A model generated the notes under the pieces. It was not told where the DNA came from. It made no database searches and saw only the letters and a list, made by a program, of their open reading frames with translations. Both the position numbers and the translations under genes were made by a program. Of a stretch of DNA of 38,010 nt, positions 5,741 to 14,090 are shown piece after piece (positions within the stretch are counted from its first letter, which is position 1; every line of letters starts with the position of its first letter). The DNA is from a virus: IMG/VR virus record IMGVR_UViG_3300036801_000312, positions 1 through 38,010 of that record; one strand, given 5' to 3'.

Positions 5741-7573
5741 GTGAAAATCATACCGGCCATACTCCTGCGAAAATCGCGTCCCGTGGACGGCCGCACGGAG
5801 GCGGAGCAGTTCGAAAAAGACCGTCACATTCTGCTCGACGAGATGCTCCCGAAAGTCGTAGGAGAGGGGGCCGTCGAGGGGGTCGACCACTTCTTCTTTC
5901 AGGAGATCATCTCCGGACATCGGGCGCACGAAAACGGCAAGATACTCGCCAAAACCTACAATCTGCTGCGGGCCGGTCGCGCAAACGCCATCATGGTCAC
6001 CGATGTCACGCGCATTACCCGCGATGCAGAGGTCGCCGTCGCCCTCTTGAAGCTGGGCAATGAGATGAAGATCAGCGTCATCACACGCGACCGCCTCACG
6101 CATCCCTTCCGGCTCTGGAACCACGCCAGCCGCAAAGAGTTCGTCATGCACATGAGTTATGCGCTCATGGAGGGCGAGACATCCCAGGAGCGTTACGACC
6201 GTTCCTTCGATTCGGCCTATCCCATGAGCGACGAGAGCGACGAGGAGGGGAGGAAACTTGCCAATGAGGAGCGCACGAACCGGTTCCAGGGGCTCGGCCG
6301 CCATGTCACCACGGTCTGCGGCCTGGGCTACAAGCCCCACCCGGAGACCGGAAACCCGGAGCCCTTCACCACGGAATGGCGGCGTAAGAACGGCAAAGTA
6401 GTGCCCGCCATACCGTGCCCGGACTACATCCCTCCCGGCGCGAAACGCGCGCCGGCGTACAACTGGTACGAGATACTCGGGATGGCGCTGCAGTACGGCA
6501 AACGCCTCGGTCGCGACGAGATAAGCCGGCTTCTGAAACGGGAGACGGGCGTCAGTCTGTCGGCCGACGTGATAAACTACACGCTCCGCAACCCGTTCAA
6601 CGCAGGCCGCCCAACCTCGCGCATCGAGATGATCAACCACAAGGAGCGCAAGCGCGAGCAGCCGGTGTTCACCATCGGCAGCTACCCGACCCACATCACC
6701 TACGAGGAGTTTCAGGACCTGCAGGCGGCCCTCGACGCCAGGATGAACTCCCGAGAGAAGACCGGCAGCGTCTGCTGGGCTTCCGGACTGGCCTACTGCG
6801 CCTGCGGAGAGCCGTTTGTGGGCCTGAACGCGCACTACTACTGCTGCCGGGGGAAGGCCAGCTACCACAACCGGAACAAGTCAGACATAAATGCGTCGCT
6901 GCTGAAAACGTGGCAGTCCACACCCACCTGCGGCAACCTGCACAAAGTCAAGCTGCACACGGCTTTAGAGGGTCATCTGCGCGCCGCGTTTTCCGCTCCG
7001 GACCTACTGGAGCGGGTAGAGCGCTACGAAACCGCCCAGCTGGAATCGAGTTCCACACGCGAAATGCAGCGACTGGAGGAGGCGCGTCTGGAGATGCAGC
7101 TGACCGAGATCGAGGGGCGTCGCGAACGCGAACTCAACCTCTATTCAACCGGGTTTATCACCTTTGAGGAGTTGGGCAAGCGTCTGAAGGGGGTGGACCG
7201 ACATCGCGACGGGCTCTGCGCGAGACTGTCGAGCCTGCGCGAAAGTCTCGACATTCCGGTCCTGACCCCGGATACCGTCACGCTGATTCGCAAACTGGTC
7301 AGCACGGATGCGCTGCGGCAGTTCGACCATTTCTGGCAGGTCTGCACCCCGGAGGACAAGCGCTGCATCGTGCGCGCCATAGTCGATCGTATCGAGGTGG
7401 GCGGCACGGGCAAGCGCCGTGTGGTGGGCCTGCCGGTCTACACGGCGCTGGTCGGGCCGGACACGCCCTGCGGCCCGGAGTACAGCAGCCTGCATCTGCC
7501 GGGTTACGAGCGCAAACCCTATGGGAAGCCGGGCAAGTGCAAGAACGGGGCGCGCGATGTGAGGGGAATATGA
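5741..7573 (+). CDS. int: Large serine recombinase (phage integrase), 610 aa, GTG start
   Basis: Catalyses site-specific integration through a 5'-phosphoserine intermediate. The N-terminal resolvase-type domain opens with IIPAILLRKSR, whose Ser12 is the expected nucleophile; later ISGHRAHENGK and AIMVTDVTRITRD match the catalytic core. The recombinase domain follows (LGMALQYGKRLGRDEISRLL and NPFNAGRP). A zinc ribbon lies at about 345-397 (CACG ... YYCCRG ... TCGN). A coiled-coil segment follows at about 430-505 (EMQRLEEARLEMQLTEIEG and LKGVDRHRDGLCARLSSL). Length and domain order are normal and it appears intact. It is cotranscribed with the repressor. attP is expected beside the gene, most likely in 7574-7806. 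Confidence 0.95.
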   Translation: MKIIPAILLRKSRPVDGRTEAEQFEKDRHILLDEMLPKVVGEGAVEGVDHFFFQEIISGHRAHENGKILAKTYNLLRAGRANAIMVTDVTRITRDAEVAVALLKLGNEMKISVITRDRLTHPFRLWNHASRKEFVMHMSYALMEGETSQERYDRSFDSAYPMSDESDEEGRKLANEERTNRFQGLGRHVTTVCGLGYKPHPETGNPEPFTTEWRRKNGKVVPAIPCPDYIPPGAKRAPAYNWYEILGMALQYGKRLGRDEISRLLKRETGVSLSADVINYTLRNPFNAGRPTSRIEMINHKERKREQPVFTIGSYPTHITYEEFQDLQAALDARMNSREKTGSVCWASGLAYCACGEPFVGLNAHYYCCRGKASYHNRNKSDINASLLKTWQSTPTCGNLHKVKLHTALEGHLRAAFSAPDLLERVERYETAQLESSSTREMQRLEEARLEMQLTEIEGRRERELNLYSTGFITFEELGKRLKGVDRHRDGLCARLSSLRESLDIPVLTPDTVTLIRKLVSTDALRQFDHFWQVCTPEDKRCIVRAIVDRIEVGGTGKRRVVGLPVYTALVGPDTPCGPEYSSLHLPGYERKPYGKPGKCKNGARDVRGI

Positions 7574-7628
7574 GTAGCGACGAGAAGGGAACAGAACGCG
7601 CGACGAGAGGGAATTATGAGTTGCAAGA

Positions 7629-7660
7629 GGAGGCCGCTCTTGCCAGTGGCCTCCCTTTCC
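7629..7660 (+). terminator. Probable terminator after the integrase
   Basis: GGAGGCC (7629-7635) pairs with GGCCTCC (7648-7654), followed by CTTTCC and then AAATCTTTATT. The U-tract is imperfect. It lies 56 bases past the integrase stop. Confidence 0.5.
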
Positions 7661-7706
7661 AAATCTTTATTGCTCCCCCTCCGTACTGGCCGTTCCCACG
7701 CACACA

Positions 7707-7745
7707 GCGCGGCCCGTCGGGAGTTAAGTTCCCGGCGGGCCGCGC
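7707..7745. repeat. Long perfect-type hairpin: bidirectional terminator or attP candidate
   Basis: A 16-bp stem (7707-7722 with 7730-7745, one T-G mismatch) with a seven-base loop GTTAAGT, located between convergent integrase and late-operon genes. There is no real U-tract on either side, so it may be a bidirectional transcription block. Alternatively the ~40-bp imperfect dyad beside a serine integrase could be part of attP, which for this enzyme class is a short dyad near the gene. The rest of the gap 7574-7806 shows no gene I can support. Confidence 0.55.
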
Positions 7746-7806
7746 TTATGTCAGGGACCATCATCCGCTTCTGTCTACGTCCTGAACGCCGCGTTCGTTG
7801 CTCCCC

Positions 7807-8205
7807 CTACGCTTTCTGCACCGTTATGTGGCCCAGCGCGGGAGGCACCCGCTTGACGCTGCCGTCGGCCTCCTGACCTGTCCAGTACTCCTCCGCGCCG
7901 TTCCTGTCCATCGTCTTGATGCCCAGAGACCCGTCCTTTGCGTGCAGTTCGAGCGTGCCGCCGGCCAGCGTGTCCGGGGTCGCGGAGTTGTCGATAGTTC
8001 CCGTCACCACCCCCACGCCCGAGGGGTCAAACACAGAGGAGGTAATGACAGAAGACAGGAACATCCCCTTGCCGTCCCAGACCAGCAGGACCACCCCCGA
8101 GGCTTTCCCCGACATTACCACGTCCGTGCTTGAGTAGATAAGCGGGGGGGATTCCACCGCCGTGACCTTGCCCGTGCCGTTCACAATCACATCTGAAGTT
8201 GCCAT
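7807..8205 (-). CDS. Hypothetical late protein, beta-rich, 132 aa
   Basis: Last gene of the late operon. It opens MATSDVIVNGTGKVTAVE and alternates Val/Thr/Gly-rich stretches (GVVLLVWDGKGMFLSS, GVGVVTGTIDNSAT), suggesting an all-beta fold. There is no signal peptide or membrane span. Such small beta proteins at the end of tail modules are often minor structural or fibre-associated proteins, but I do not recognise a family. AAAGGACAAAGAGAA precedes the ATG. Confidence 0.65.
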   Translation of the reverse strand: MATSDVIVNGTGKVTAVESPPLIYSSTDVVMSGKASGVVLLVWDGKGMFLSSVITSSVFDPSGVGVVTGTIDNSATPDTLAGGTLELHAKDGSLGIKTMDRNGAEEYWTGQEADGSVKRVPPALGHITVQKA

Positions 8206-8239
8206 TTCTCTTTGTCCTTTCGTCTGTCTTGCCTGTCTC

Positions 8240-8701
8240 TTATGTCTTCAAACGGCTTTCCCCACTCCCGTTTGCGCTTTGCTTCTGGCCCAGCTTGTCC
8301 ACCAGCAGGAGGTTCCCCAACCTCTCGATCAAGGGCTTCGCCGGCCCCAGGTCGTACCCTCCGCACATCTGCAGCTTGACCGCTGTCCGCAGTATCTCCA
8401 GGCACTCGATGCCAAGCAGTATCCAGACCGCCGCCTCCAGCTCCATCCAGTGCCCCATCGCCAGGGCCACCGCCGCCGCCACGCTGTAGAGCAGCACGAT
8501 CTGCACAAACCCGGTCAGGAAGCGCTGCACGCCGCTCCGCTGCTGTGTCTCCTTGCAGACCATCGCCCGGTAGGCGCCTGCCACGCTCGATATGACCAGG
8601 AACAGGAGCATCAGGTCGATAAGCCCCGGCAGGGAAGCGGGCGGCGGGCTGCCGATGCTGCCGGCGAGCCACGAGAGTACCGGGCGCGGACGCTCACCCA
8701 T
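8240..8701 (-). CDS. Holin, Phage_holin_4-like, 153 aa
   Basis: Probable holin that permeabilises the inner membrane at lysis. Hydrophobic segments occur at about 24-43 (LIDLMLLFLVISSVAGAYRA), 58-78 (FVQIVLLYSVAAAVALAMG) and 84-96 (AAVWILLGIECLE), followed by a polar tail. The order, with an early LIDL...VAG.YRA motif and a later ECLEIL segment, resembles the Phage_holin_4 family. The ATG at 8701 has AAGGGGAAGAGG directly upstream and overlaps the end of the small acidic gene before it. The endolysin is encoded some 5 kb upstream in the same operon. Confidence 0.7.
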   Translation of the reverse strand: MGERPRPVLSWLAGSIGSPPPASLPGLIDLMLLFLVISSVAGAYRAMVCKETQQRSGVQRFLTGFVQIVLLYSVAAAVALAMGHWMELEAAVWILLGIECLEILRTAVKLQMCGGYDLGPAKPLIERLGNLLLVDKLGQKQSANGSGESRLKT

Positions 8702-8852
8702 CCTCTTCCCCTTCCCGCGCGTGCGCCTCCACGCGCTCCTCTTCATCAGGCCAGGGCATCACGATCGGCAGGAAGGGCGGGACAGGCTGCGGGGAGTCGC
8801 CCGTCTCGTCCCGAATAGTCTCGGCCGGCAAATCCTGGGCTGCGTCCGACAT
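8694..8852 (-). CDS. Small acidic protein upstream of the holin, 52 aa
   Basis: ATG at 8852 with a strong GGGGAGAGG ribosome site. The frame ends by overlapping the holin start by eight bases. The sequence begins MSDAAQDLPAETIRDETG, has a proline-rich centre (PQPVPPFLPIVMPWPDE) and an acidic tail. Coupling to the holin suggests a lysis-timing role, but no family is recognised. Confidence 0.6.
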   Translation of the reverse strand: MSDAAQDLPAETIRDETGDSPQPVPPFLPIVMPWPDEEERVEAHAREGEEDG

Positions 8853-8866
8853 CCTGACCTCTCCCC

Positions 8867-8911
8867 GGACGTTATGGACACGGGCGTTATGGGCAAACGC
8901 CCTGAACGTCC
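8867..8911 (-). other. Nested hairpin after the tail-fibre gene
   Basis: In leftward RNA an outer GGACGT/ACGTCC pairing (8906-8911 with 8867-8872) encloses an inner seven-base GGGCGTT/AACGCCC stem. It begins directly after the fibre-gene stop and has no U-tract. An mRNA-stabilising or processing element at the fibre/lysis boundary is plausible. Confidence 0.45.
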
Positions 8912-8912
8912 T

Positions 8913-10370
8913 CTACGCGACCGCGATCTGGCCCGTCTTGACCGTTCCCGTCGCGTCCTTGACCCGCACGTTGACGAAGGCGTTCGCCGTGTTGTAGTAG
9001 AAGCAGAACTCGCCGTTAGCCAGGTCGGCCCCCACGGGAGAGTTGTTGTGCTGCACCAGGATGCCCTGGTACTGGATGCGCGTGTTGGTCGCCCCGGCCG
9101 CCCCTTTCGTCTGCAGCAGGTCGTGGGTCGCGCCCGCCGTGTCGGCCTGCAGCACGAGGAGCGGCCCCGTCTGCGAGGCGATGCCGTCCAGTTCGAGCGT
9201 GGTCGAGGCGACGTTTATCGGGATACTCTTCACCTGCATCGTCGCGGTCGGAATGACGTTTGCGCCCAGGTTGAAGCCGAACCTGCCATCCCCCGTGAAC
9301 CTTACCTTCTCGGCCGTGATGCTCGGCAAGTTCCAGGTGGTCATGAACACCAGGTCTACCGGAATGCGGCCCGTCCCCGCCGTGTCCGGCGTCCCCCGAA
9401 TGACCGCGCGAATGACCGCGGAGTTAAAGAAGGCGCTGCCGTCGTGGAAACTCAGGTTCAGGCTGGACAGGTCCCCGCTTACCACCACCAGCGGCGACGC
9501 TGCCGTCCCTCTGGCGCGGCGCAGGAACCACGCCGGGTTCCCCGTGGAGTAGGTGTCGAACATCGGGGAGGCGTCGCCTGACGCCCCCGAATAGACCGTG
9601 TGAAACATCTTCAAGGGGTTGCTTGTCCCCAGGCCCACGCGCCCCAGGCTCGTCAGGCGCATCCTCTCGATGGGAACGTCCGTGCCGTCGCTCGTGCCGT
9701 ACACGATGTCGGAGGCGACCCCGAAACCCGTCGGCGCGGCCGTCGTGATCGACTCGATGGAGGTGCCCTGCCGCCACGCGGTCCCGTCGTATCCCCCGCC
9801 GAACAAACTCCACAGTTTATCCCCCGAGACCAGCACCCCCGGCGCGGCGAGCGTGCCCCTGGCGGAGCGCATCGTCATCACGGGCCGGTTCCCCGCTCCG
9901 TAGGCGCTCGCGATCAAACTCGCGTTGGCCGTGTCCACTATCTCCAGCTTCGCGCCCGGCGCGCTCGTGCCCAGCCCCAGCAGACCCGCCGAGGTCAGGC
10001 GCATCGCCTCGGAGAGTGTCGCCACGTCCGGCGCCGTGTACCAGATATGCGAGGCCGCGTAGGCCTGGATGGACCCCCGGTCCGTGGCCGAGGCGTTCCC
10101 GAGCAGCGTCAGCGCCTCGCCCGGTCCCGTCCCGCCCGACACCTGCTGCCCGCCCTGCCGCCCCGCCTGCAAGACGTCCCCGTAGGTTCCGATCGGGACC
10201 GGAGGCTGCGTCGCCGCTGGAGGCACGGCCGCAGCCGCGCCCTTCAGCGTCGCGACCTGCGTCGAGAGCGCGCCCACCTGCGTCTCCAGCGCCTTGATGC
10301 GCGTCAGCAGGAACTGCAGCTGCACGTCGAGCGCGTCGTTGCCGCTGCTCTGTATCGCCCAGTCGCTCAT
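8913..10370 (-). CDS. Tail fibre/spike-like protein, 485 aa
   Basis: Probable receptor-binding fibre or spike. Residues 15-45 form a heptad-like coiled coil (LDVQLQFLLTRIKALETQVG), followed by an Ala/Pro linker. The body carries repeated units of the form (M)RLTSxGxxGLGTSxP (RLTSAGLLGLGTSAP, RLTSLGRVGLGTSNP, and the degenerate RFTGDGRFGFNLG). This motif recurs in trimeric phage and bacterial fibres. The C-terminal ~100 residues (GPLLVLQADTAGATHDLLQT onward) look like a terminal beta domain. It lies between a block of small genes and the lysis genes. Confidence 0.8.
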   Translation of the reverse strand: MSDWAIQSSGNDALDVQLQFLLTRIKALETQVGALSTQVATLKGAAAAVPPAATQPPVPIGTYGDVLQAGRQGGQQVSGGTGPGEALTLLGNASATDRGSIQAYAASHIWYTAPDVATLSEAMRLTSAGLLGLGTSAPGAKLEIVDTANASLIASAYGAGNRPVMTMRSARGTLAAPGVLVSGDKLWSLFGGGYDGTAWRQGTSIESITTAAPTGFGVASDIVYGTSDGTDVPIERMRLTSLGRVGLGTSNPLKMFHTVYSGASGDASPMFDTYSTGNPAWFLRRARGTAASPLVVVSGDLSSLNLSFHDGSAFFNSAVIRAVIRGTPDTAGTGRIPVDLVFMTTWNLPSITAEKVRFTGDGRFGFNLGANVIPTATMQVKSIPINVASTTLELDGIASQTGPLLVLQADTAGATHDLLQTKGAAGATNTRIQYQGILVQHNNSPVGADLANGEFCFYYNTANAFVNVRVKDATGTVKTGQIAVA

Positions 10371-10379
10371 CTTCTCTTC

Positions 10380-10619
10380 TCAATCCACGGGCATGACGAA
10401 AAGCACTTCGCGCTCCTCGATAGCTTCTCTGATCTGGTCAACGACCGCCTGCGCGCGTTCGACAGAATCGTATTTACCAAGAACTACTCCCGTAGAAAGC
10501 AGGGTGCCGGGGATAGGAGAATGAATCGCGACTACCGTCGTCTTACATGTCCCATCGAGCCCAATGCTGTAAAAACGTTGTAGATTGTGAAGATGGTTGT
10601 CCGCACTTGTAATCCACAT
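10380..10619 (-). CDS. Small conserved phage-type protein, 79 aa
   Basis: The ATG at 10619 follows GGAAGGGAACAGG. The sequence pattern MWITSADNHLHNLQRF ... VVAIH ... GKYDSVERAQAVVDQIREAI resembles small proteins common in phages that have a beta-strand start and a terminal helix; their function is not known to me. It is cytoplasmic with no membrane span. Confidence 0.7.
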   Translation of the reverse strand: MWITSADNHLHNLQRFYSIGLDGTCKTTVVAIHSPIPGTLLSTGVVLGKYDSVERAQAVVDQIREAIEEREVLFVMPVD

Positions 10620-10631
10620 CCTGTTCCCTTC

Positions 10632-10805
10632 CTAACGTATCGGCGGGCCGAAGGCGTGCCAGCCCAGGAGCGCCAGCAGTATCCACAGCACCAGGCTTCC
10701 GCCGAAACCGGCGAAGTCAAACTTGCCCTCCGCGCCCCGGTTCGACCAGGCTCCGAACAGGAGCGCGATGATCATAATGATCCAGAAGAGTAATCCGATG
10801 CTCAT
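10632..10805 (-). CDS. Small two-span membrane protein, 57 aa
   Basis: ATG at 10805 overlapping the upstream stop as ATGA, with GGAGGCGGAAGA as ribosome site. Two hydrophobic segments, about 2-20 (SIGLLFWIIMIIALLFGAW) and 37-50 (SLVLWILLALLGWH), are joined by a charged loop, and the protein ends AFGPPIR. This looks like the tiny conserved LLGW.vFG membrane proteins seen in phage tail/lysis regions; a role as holin partner or membrane accessory is possible. Confidence 0.7.
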   Translation of the reverse strand: MSIGLLFWIIMIIALLFGAWSNRGAEGKFDFAGFGGSLVLWILLALLGWHAFGPPIR

Positions 10806-11023
10806 TCTTCCGCCTCCATCTCAGAAAGAGGCGTGCCCATACCGTACGGGAAGACTTGCTCAATGAGTGCCTGTGTCTTAGCGGAGAGTTTCGTCTCCTG
10901 ACGCAGGAAGCTAAAGCATCCCACGAAGTGGCTGTCGTCCAGGACCAGGACGGCGTCCACTTCAAAGGGCACGCTGTAGATGTCCTCAAAGCTGCCCCGA
11001 TGCATAGTCACCACGATCATCAT
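10802..11023 (-). CDS. Small hypothetical protein, 73 aa
   Basis: Starts directly at the stop of the nozzle-like gene (TAAATGATG) and ends overlapping the next gene by four bases, so it is translationally coupled on both sides. Mixed alpha/beta composition (FEVDAVLVLDDSHFVGCFSF) with an acidic C-terminus (PLSEMEAEE). No recognised family. Confidence 0.65.
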   Translation of the reverse strand: MMIVVTMHRGSFEDIYSVPFEVDAVLVLDDSHFVGCFSFLRQETKLSAKTQALIEQVFPYGMGTPLSEMEAEE

Positions 11024-13393
11024 TTACACGCCCTCCCCCGCCGTCGGCAGGCGCTGCCACATCGCCCTTCTCAGTGCCGTCAGGTTCGAACCGCTAAACT
11101 GTAGGCTGAACTTGTAGGCTGTGATCATGGGCGTAAACTGCGCCTGCGACTCCCCCGCGCCCACGAAGGAGAGGCTTGCGGAGGTAGACGCATCCTTGAA
11201 CGCCGTCACCGTTACATCGCCTGTGCGGTCCAATAAGACGCCTTTAATGCGCGCCTTGCTCTCCCCCACCACGTATCCCGTCCGGTAGGTCCAGTTCGGT
11301 ATGGCCGCCCCCGCATCCGAGGTCGCCCGGTTCGGGTCCCCCGCGCCCGTCCCCGGCTGCCAGCGGTAGAGGTTGCCGTTTGTGGAAAGGAACCAGAGCT
11401 GCTGGATCGTCCCATACGGGTCGCGCCAGAAGGCGCACATGCCCATCGCGTGGGACAGGTTGTGCCGGCTCCACCTCTCTGTCACAAAGTCGTAGCGCAG
11501 CATCCGCACGCCCCGCACCAGGTAGAGCCGCCGGTCCTGATACCCCAGCACCACGCTCGGGTCCGGCAGGAACCAGTTGCGGTAGAGGAAGCGAATAGCC
11601 CCCGTCATCTCCTCCGGGGCCACCCGGTTGCGGGCGTAGTAACACGCGTCTGTCGCCGCCCAGTAAACCTGGCGCTCCGCCCAGATCGCCGCCTGCCTCC
11701 CGCTTACACCGCGCACCCATATCTTGGTCGGAACGGAATACGGCGGGGTCAGGTTGGGGGAGAGGTCGGCCAGCAGGTACATCGCCTCGTTCGTCCCGAT
11801 AAACAGGCTGAGGTCGCCCTCCCCGAGCCAGAGTATCTGCTCCGCGCTCGTGCTGGCGATGTCGAAGGCGTTGCCGTCCGAAGTCTGCAGCGGGACCGCC
11901 GGGTACTGCGGGAACGGGTCCACTACTTGCCCGAAGGGAAGGTAACTACTGATATTGAGGCGCGGCGGGTTCGCCGGGTCCCCGCCCGAGATCAGCCGCC
12001 CCCCCACCGCCGCGAGCGCCGTCGCCGCCGAGGGAGAGCCGCCCGCCACGTAACTCTGATGCGAGAGCGTCGCGTCCCCCGTGTCGTCCGTAATTGAGTA
12101 GCCCGCGCCAATGGCGGCCAGGGGCGTCGCCGGCGCCTCCTTGACGAGCCGCGTCCCCGTCGCCGTCACCCGGTAGAGCCGTGCCTTATCGTAGCTCCCC
12201 GCCGGCATCACCGCCGCGTTCGAAAAGGTCCGCACGCTCGAAAACTCCGCCGCCAGCGGACTTGCTTTCCCGGCCCCCTTGTTAAACAGAGCGGACTGGT
12301 CGAGCGTGTCGGGGTTCGTACTCTGCGAGCCCGCGCCCACGAAGGAGTTCCCGCTGCTCCTGGCCGCCCCAAACGTCGGGAACGCGATCCCGTCACTGCT
12401 ATAGACCACCGGGATCACGGCCGAGAGGTCGCTCTCCTGCCCGGTCGTGGAGTTGCGGTACGTAACGTAGTAGTCCACCTCCCCCGGACCCGGCGCGGAA
12501 GGCGCGAACATATAGCCGGACAGGAAAAACGCGTTCGCATTGGTGACCTGCGTGAACCGCAGACGCCGGATATGACCCCGCGTCAGCGTCGTCAGGCCCA
12601 CCAGCGACGCGTAGACCGCGTAGGGCGCGTCGTTTCCGGGCGTGTCGAACATATCGGTAATCGACTCGAACGCGCCCGCCGCCGACGCCACCTCGATGCG
12701 AAACGTCCCGCCGCCCCCGCCCTGCGTCGAGGGAGAGCAGGCTATGAACAGCCACTTGATGCCCGAGGCGTCCACGTCGCTGCCCAGGTCGAAGGTGATC
12801 GTGCCCCCGATCGGGCTCGTCACCTGCAGCCAGGAGCCTATCGCCGACGCCGCTATTGTCGCCCCGCCGCCAGGGGTCGCCGTTCCCGTCGTGAGGAGGA
12901 TGAAGGCGAGGCTGCTTGTCACCACGGAGGGCGCACCCGGTTTCGCCAGTGATGCGAACGCTTCCGCCGTGAAGTCCGGCTTGATGCGCTGCCAGTTCTC
13001 TGAGGCCACACTGCTGGACGCGTACATGTACTTGCCGAACTGCACCAGCCTTATCAGGGACGCGTCGGAAAACGGGGGATTGGGGGAGCAGACGATCTCG
13101 GTCGCCACGCCGTCGCTCGCCGTCTCGCTGGAGGGGTCCGTCACTGCCCACAGATGCCCGCCCCGTGCCACGATCGTCCTCGCCGCCACCGCCGTGGGTC
13201 GGAACCTGGCGACCGCCTGCACCGTGCCGCTGCCGATGGCCGCCGCCGTCGCCGCGCGGTAGCCGTTGCGGCCCTGCACGCCGTCGCGGTCCGTGTAACA
13301 GTCGTCCTGCAGGAGGGCCGCCTCGAAGGGCACCCGCTCGTCGTACTCGCGGGACTGTAGGCTCCCGAACGGCACCTCCTGCATGTCGGGCAC
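11024..13393 (-). CDS. Large tail protein, putative nozzle/tubular protein, 789 aa
   Basis: GTG start at 13393, six bases after GAGGA, inside the end of the endolysin gene. The protein is beta-rich with repeated strand/turn segments, such as LNISSYLPFGQVVDPFPQY, QILWLGEGDLSLFIGTNEAMY, AIWAERQVYWAATDACYY and LVRGVRMLRYDFVTERWSRH. This suggests a propeller-like core. In podoviruses the nozzle (T7 gp12, about 790 residues) and P22 gp10 are comparable in size and in beta-propeller content. Position downstream of two adaptor-like genes fits. Sequence homology to those is not visible by eye, so the nozzle assignment is inference. Confidence 0.65.
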   Translation of the reverse strand: MPDMQEVPFGSLQSREYDERVPFEAALLQDDCYTDRDGVQGRNGYRAATAAAIGSGTVQAVARFRPTAVAARTIVARGGHLWAVTDPSSETASDGVATEIVCSPNPPFSDASLIRLVQFGKYMYASSSVASENWQRIKPDFTAEAFASLAKPGAPSVVTSSLAFILLTTGTATPGGGATIAASAIGSWLQVTSPIGGTITFDLGSDVDASGIKWLFIACSPSTQGGGGGTFRIEVASAAGAFESITDMFDTPGNDAPYAVYASLVGLTTLTRGHIRRLRFTQVTNANAFFLSGYMFAPSAPGPGEVDYYVTYRNSTTGQESDLSAVIPVVYSSDGIAFPTFGAARSSGNSFVGAGSQSTNPDTLDQSALFNKGAGKASPLAAEFSSVRTFSNAAVMPAGSYDKARLYRVTATGTRLVKEAPATPLAAIGAGYSITDDTGDATLSHQSYVAGGSPSAATALAAVGGRLISGGDPANPPRLNISSYLPFGQVVDPFPQYPAVPLQTSDGNAFDIASTSAEQILWLGEGDLSLFIGTNEAMYLLADLSPNLTPPYSVPTKIWVRGVSGRQAAIWAERQVYWAATDACYYARNRVAPEEMTGAIRFLYRNWFLPDPSVVLGYQDRRLYLVRGVRMLRYDFVTERWSRHNLSHAMGMCAFWRDPYGTIQQLWFLSTNGNLYRWQPGTGAGDPNRATSDAGAAIPNWTYRTGYVVGESKARIKGVLLDRTGDVTVTAFKDASTSASLSFVGAGESQAQFTPMITAYKFSLQFSGSNLTALRRAMWQRLPTAGEGV

Positions 13394-13394
13394 G

Positions 13395-14090
13395 TTAAAT
13401 CCTCACGTAGTGGCAGGAGGCCACCGGCCGGCCAGGGCTGCGCGCCGCCACCTTGTAGCCGTTGCTGCTACCGTCGTTATTACTGTTCCCCTCCACGGTG
13501 GCGAAGTAGCCGTTCACCGGGTCCCGGCTCACAAACCCTGTGTGATAGTGCCCCGTGTCGCCCCCGATCACGAGGAAGATGTCCCCCGCCTTCGGGCTGG
13601 TCACGAGGTATCCGTTCTGCTTCGCCCAGCTGTAGAGGTCGGAGCAGGAACCCGTCTGCTTCATCGGGTTCGGCACGCCACGCCCCTTCGCCTCGCGAGA
13701 GAAACAGTAGAAGACGAAGACGACGCACCAGAAGCAGGGAGAGGGAGGAGTGAAGACGCTGGCAATGTACTCGGAGACGCGCGGACCCCAGTTGCTGCCG
13801 CACGGCACCTCCTCGACATCGACCTCGCCCTTCGCCCAGGAGAGCGCATTGACCCCCAGGCCGGCCGGCGGTGGCGGCGTGTTGAACAGCGCGTCCCACG
13901 TCTGATTACCCACCTCTCCTGTCTGGCCGATGCTGTTCTGGCGCTGGAAGTCGAGGACGCACTGCTCCGTCGTCGGACCATACACCTCCGTCCGCTGCAC
14001 GCTGAGAACGTCCTGCACGTCGCCCACGTCGGCCGGGACATTGGTCGGGTTGTCCCGGTAAAGCACATACCCCGGATACGGTTTGCTCAT
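13395..14090 (-). CDS. Endolysin: peptidoglycan-binding plus CHAP-type domain, 231 aa
   Basis: Cleaves host peptidoglycan at lysis. Residues ~20-70 form a peptidoglycan-binding module (VGDVQDVLSVQRTEVYGPTT ... QTGEVGNQTWDALF). Residues ~95-231 form a CHAP-like domain with CGSNWGPRVSEYI, the catalytic-Cys segment PCFWCVVFVFYCF (C122 expected), TGSCSDLYSWAK, GDIFLVIGGDTGHYHTGFVS (His) and ATVEGNSN (Glu/Asn). This matches the CHAP group often annotated TIGR02594. There is no signal peptide, so export would rely on the holin. The start overlaps the upstream stop as ATGA. A tail-associated role is a less likely alternative. Confidence 0.88.
   Translation of the reverse strand: MSKPYPGYVLYRDNPTNVPADVGDVQDVLSVQRTEVYGPTTEQCVLDFQRQNSIGQTGEVGNQTWDALFNTPPPPAGLGVNALSWAKGEVDVEEVPCGSNWGPRVSEYIASVFTPPSPCFWCVVFVFYCFSREAKGRGVPNPMKQTGSCSDLYSWAKQNGYLVTSPKAGDIFLVIGGDTGHYHTGFVSRDPVNGYFATVEGNSNNDGSSNGYKVAARSPGRPVASCHYVRI

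Noticed and set aside
7570-7785. 71-codon plus-strand frame overlapping the integrase stop as ATGA with a GAGGGGAAT site
   Set aside because: It runs through both hairpins of the integrase/late convergence zone and its second half is uncharacteristic (PPPYWPFPRTQRGP). More likely a terminator/attP region, although the first ~15 codons have a good start context.
13395-14090. Reading the CHAP protein as tail-associated lysin
   Set aside because: Possible from its position among tail genes, but peptidoglycan-binding plus CHAP with no structural domains fits a soluble endolysin, and a separate transglycosylase is present in the ejection cluster.
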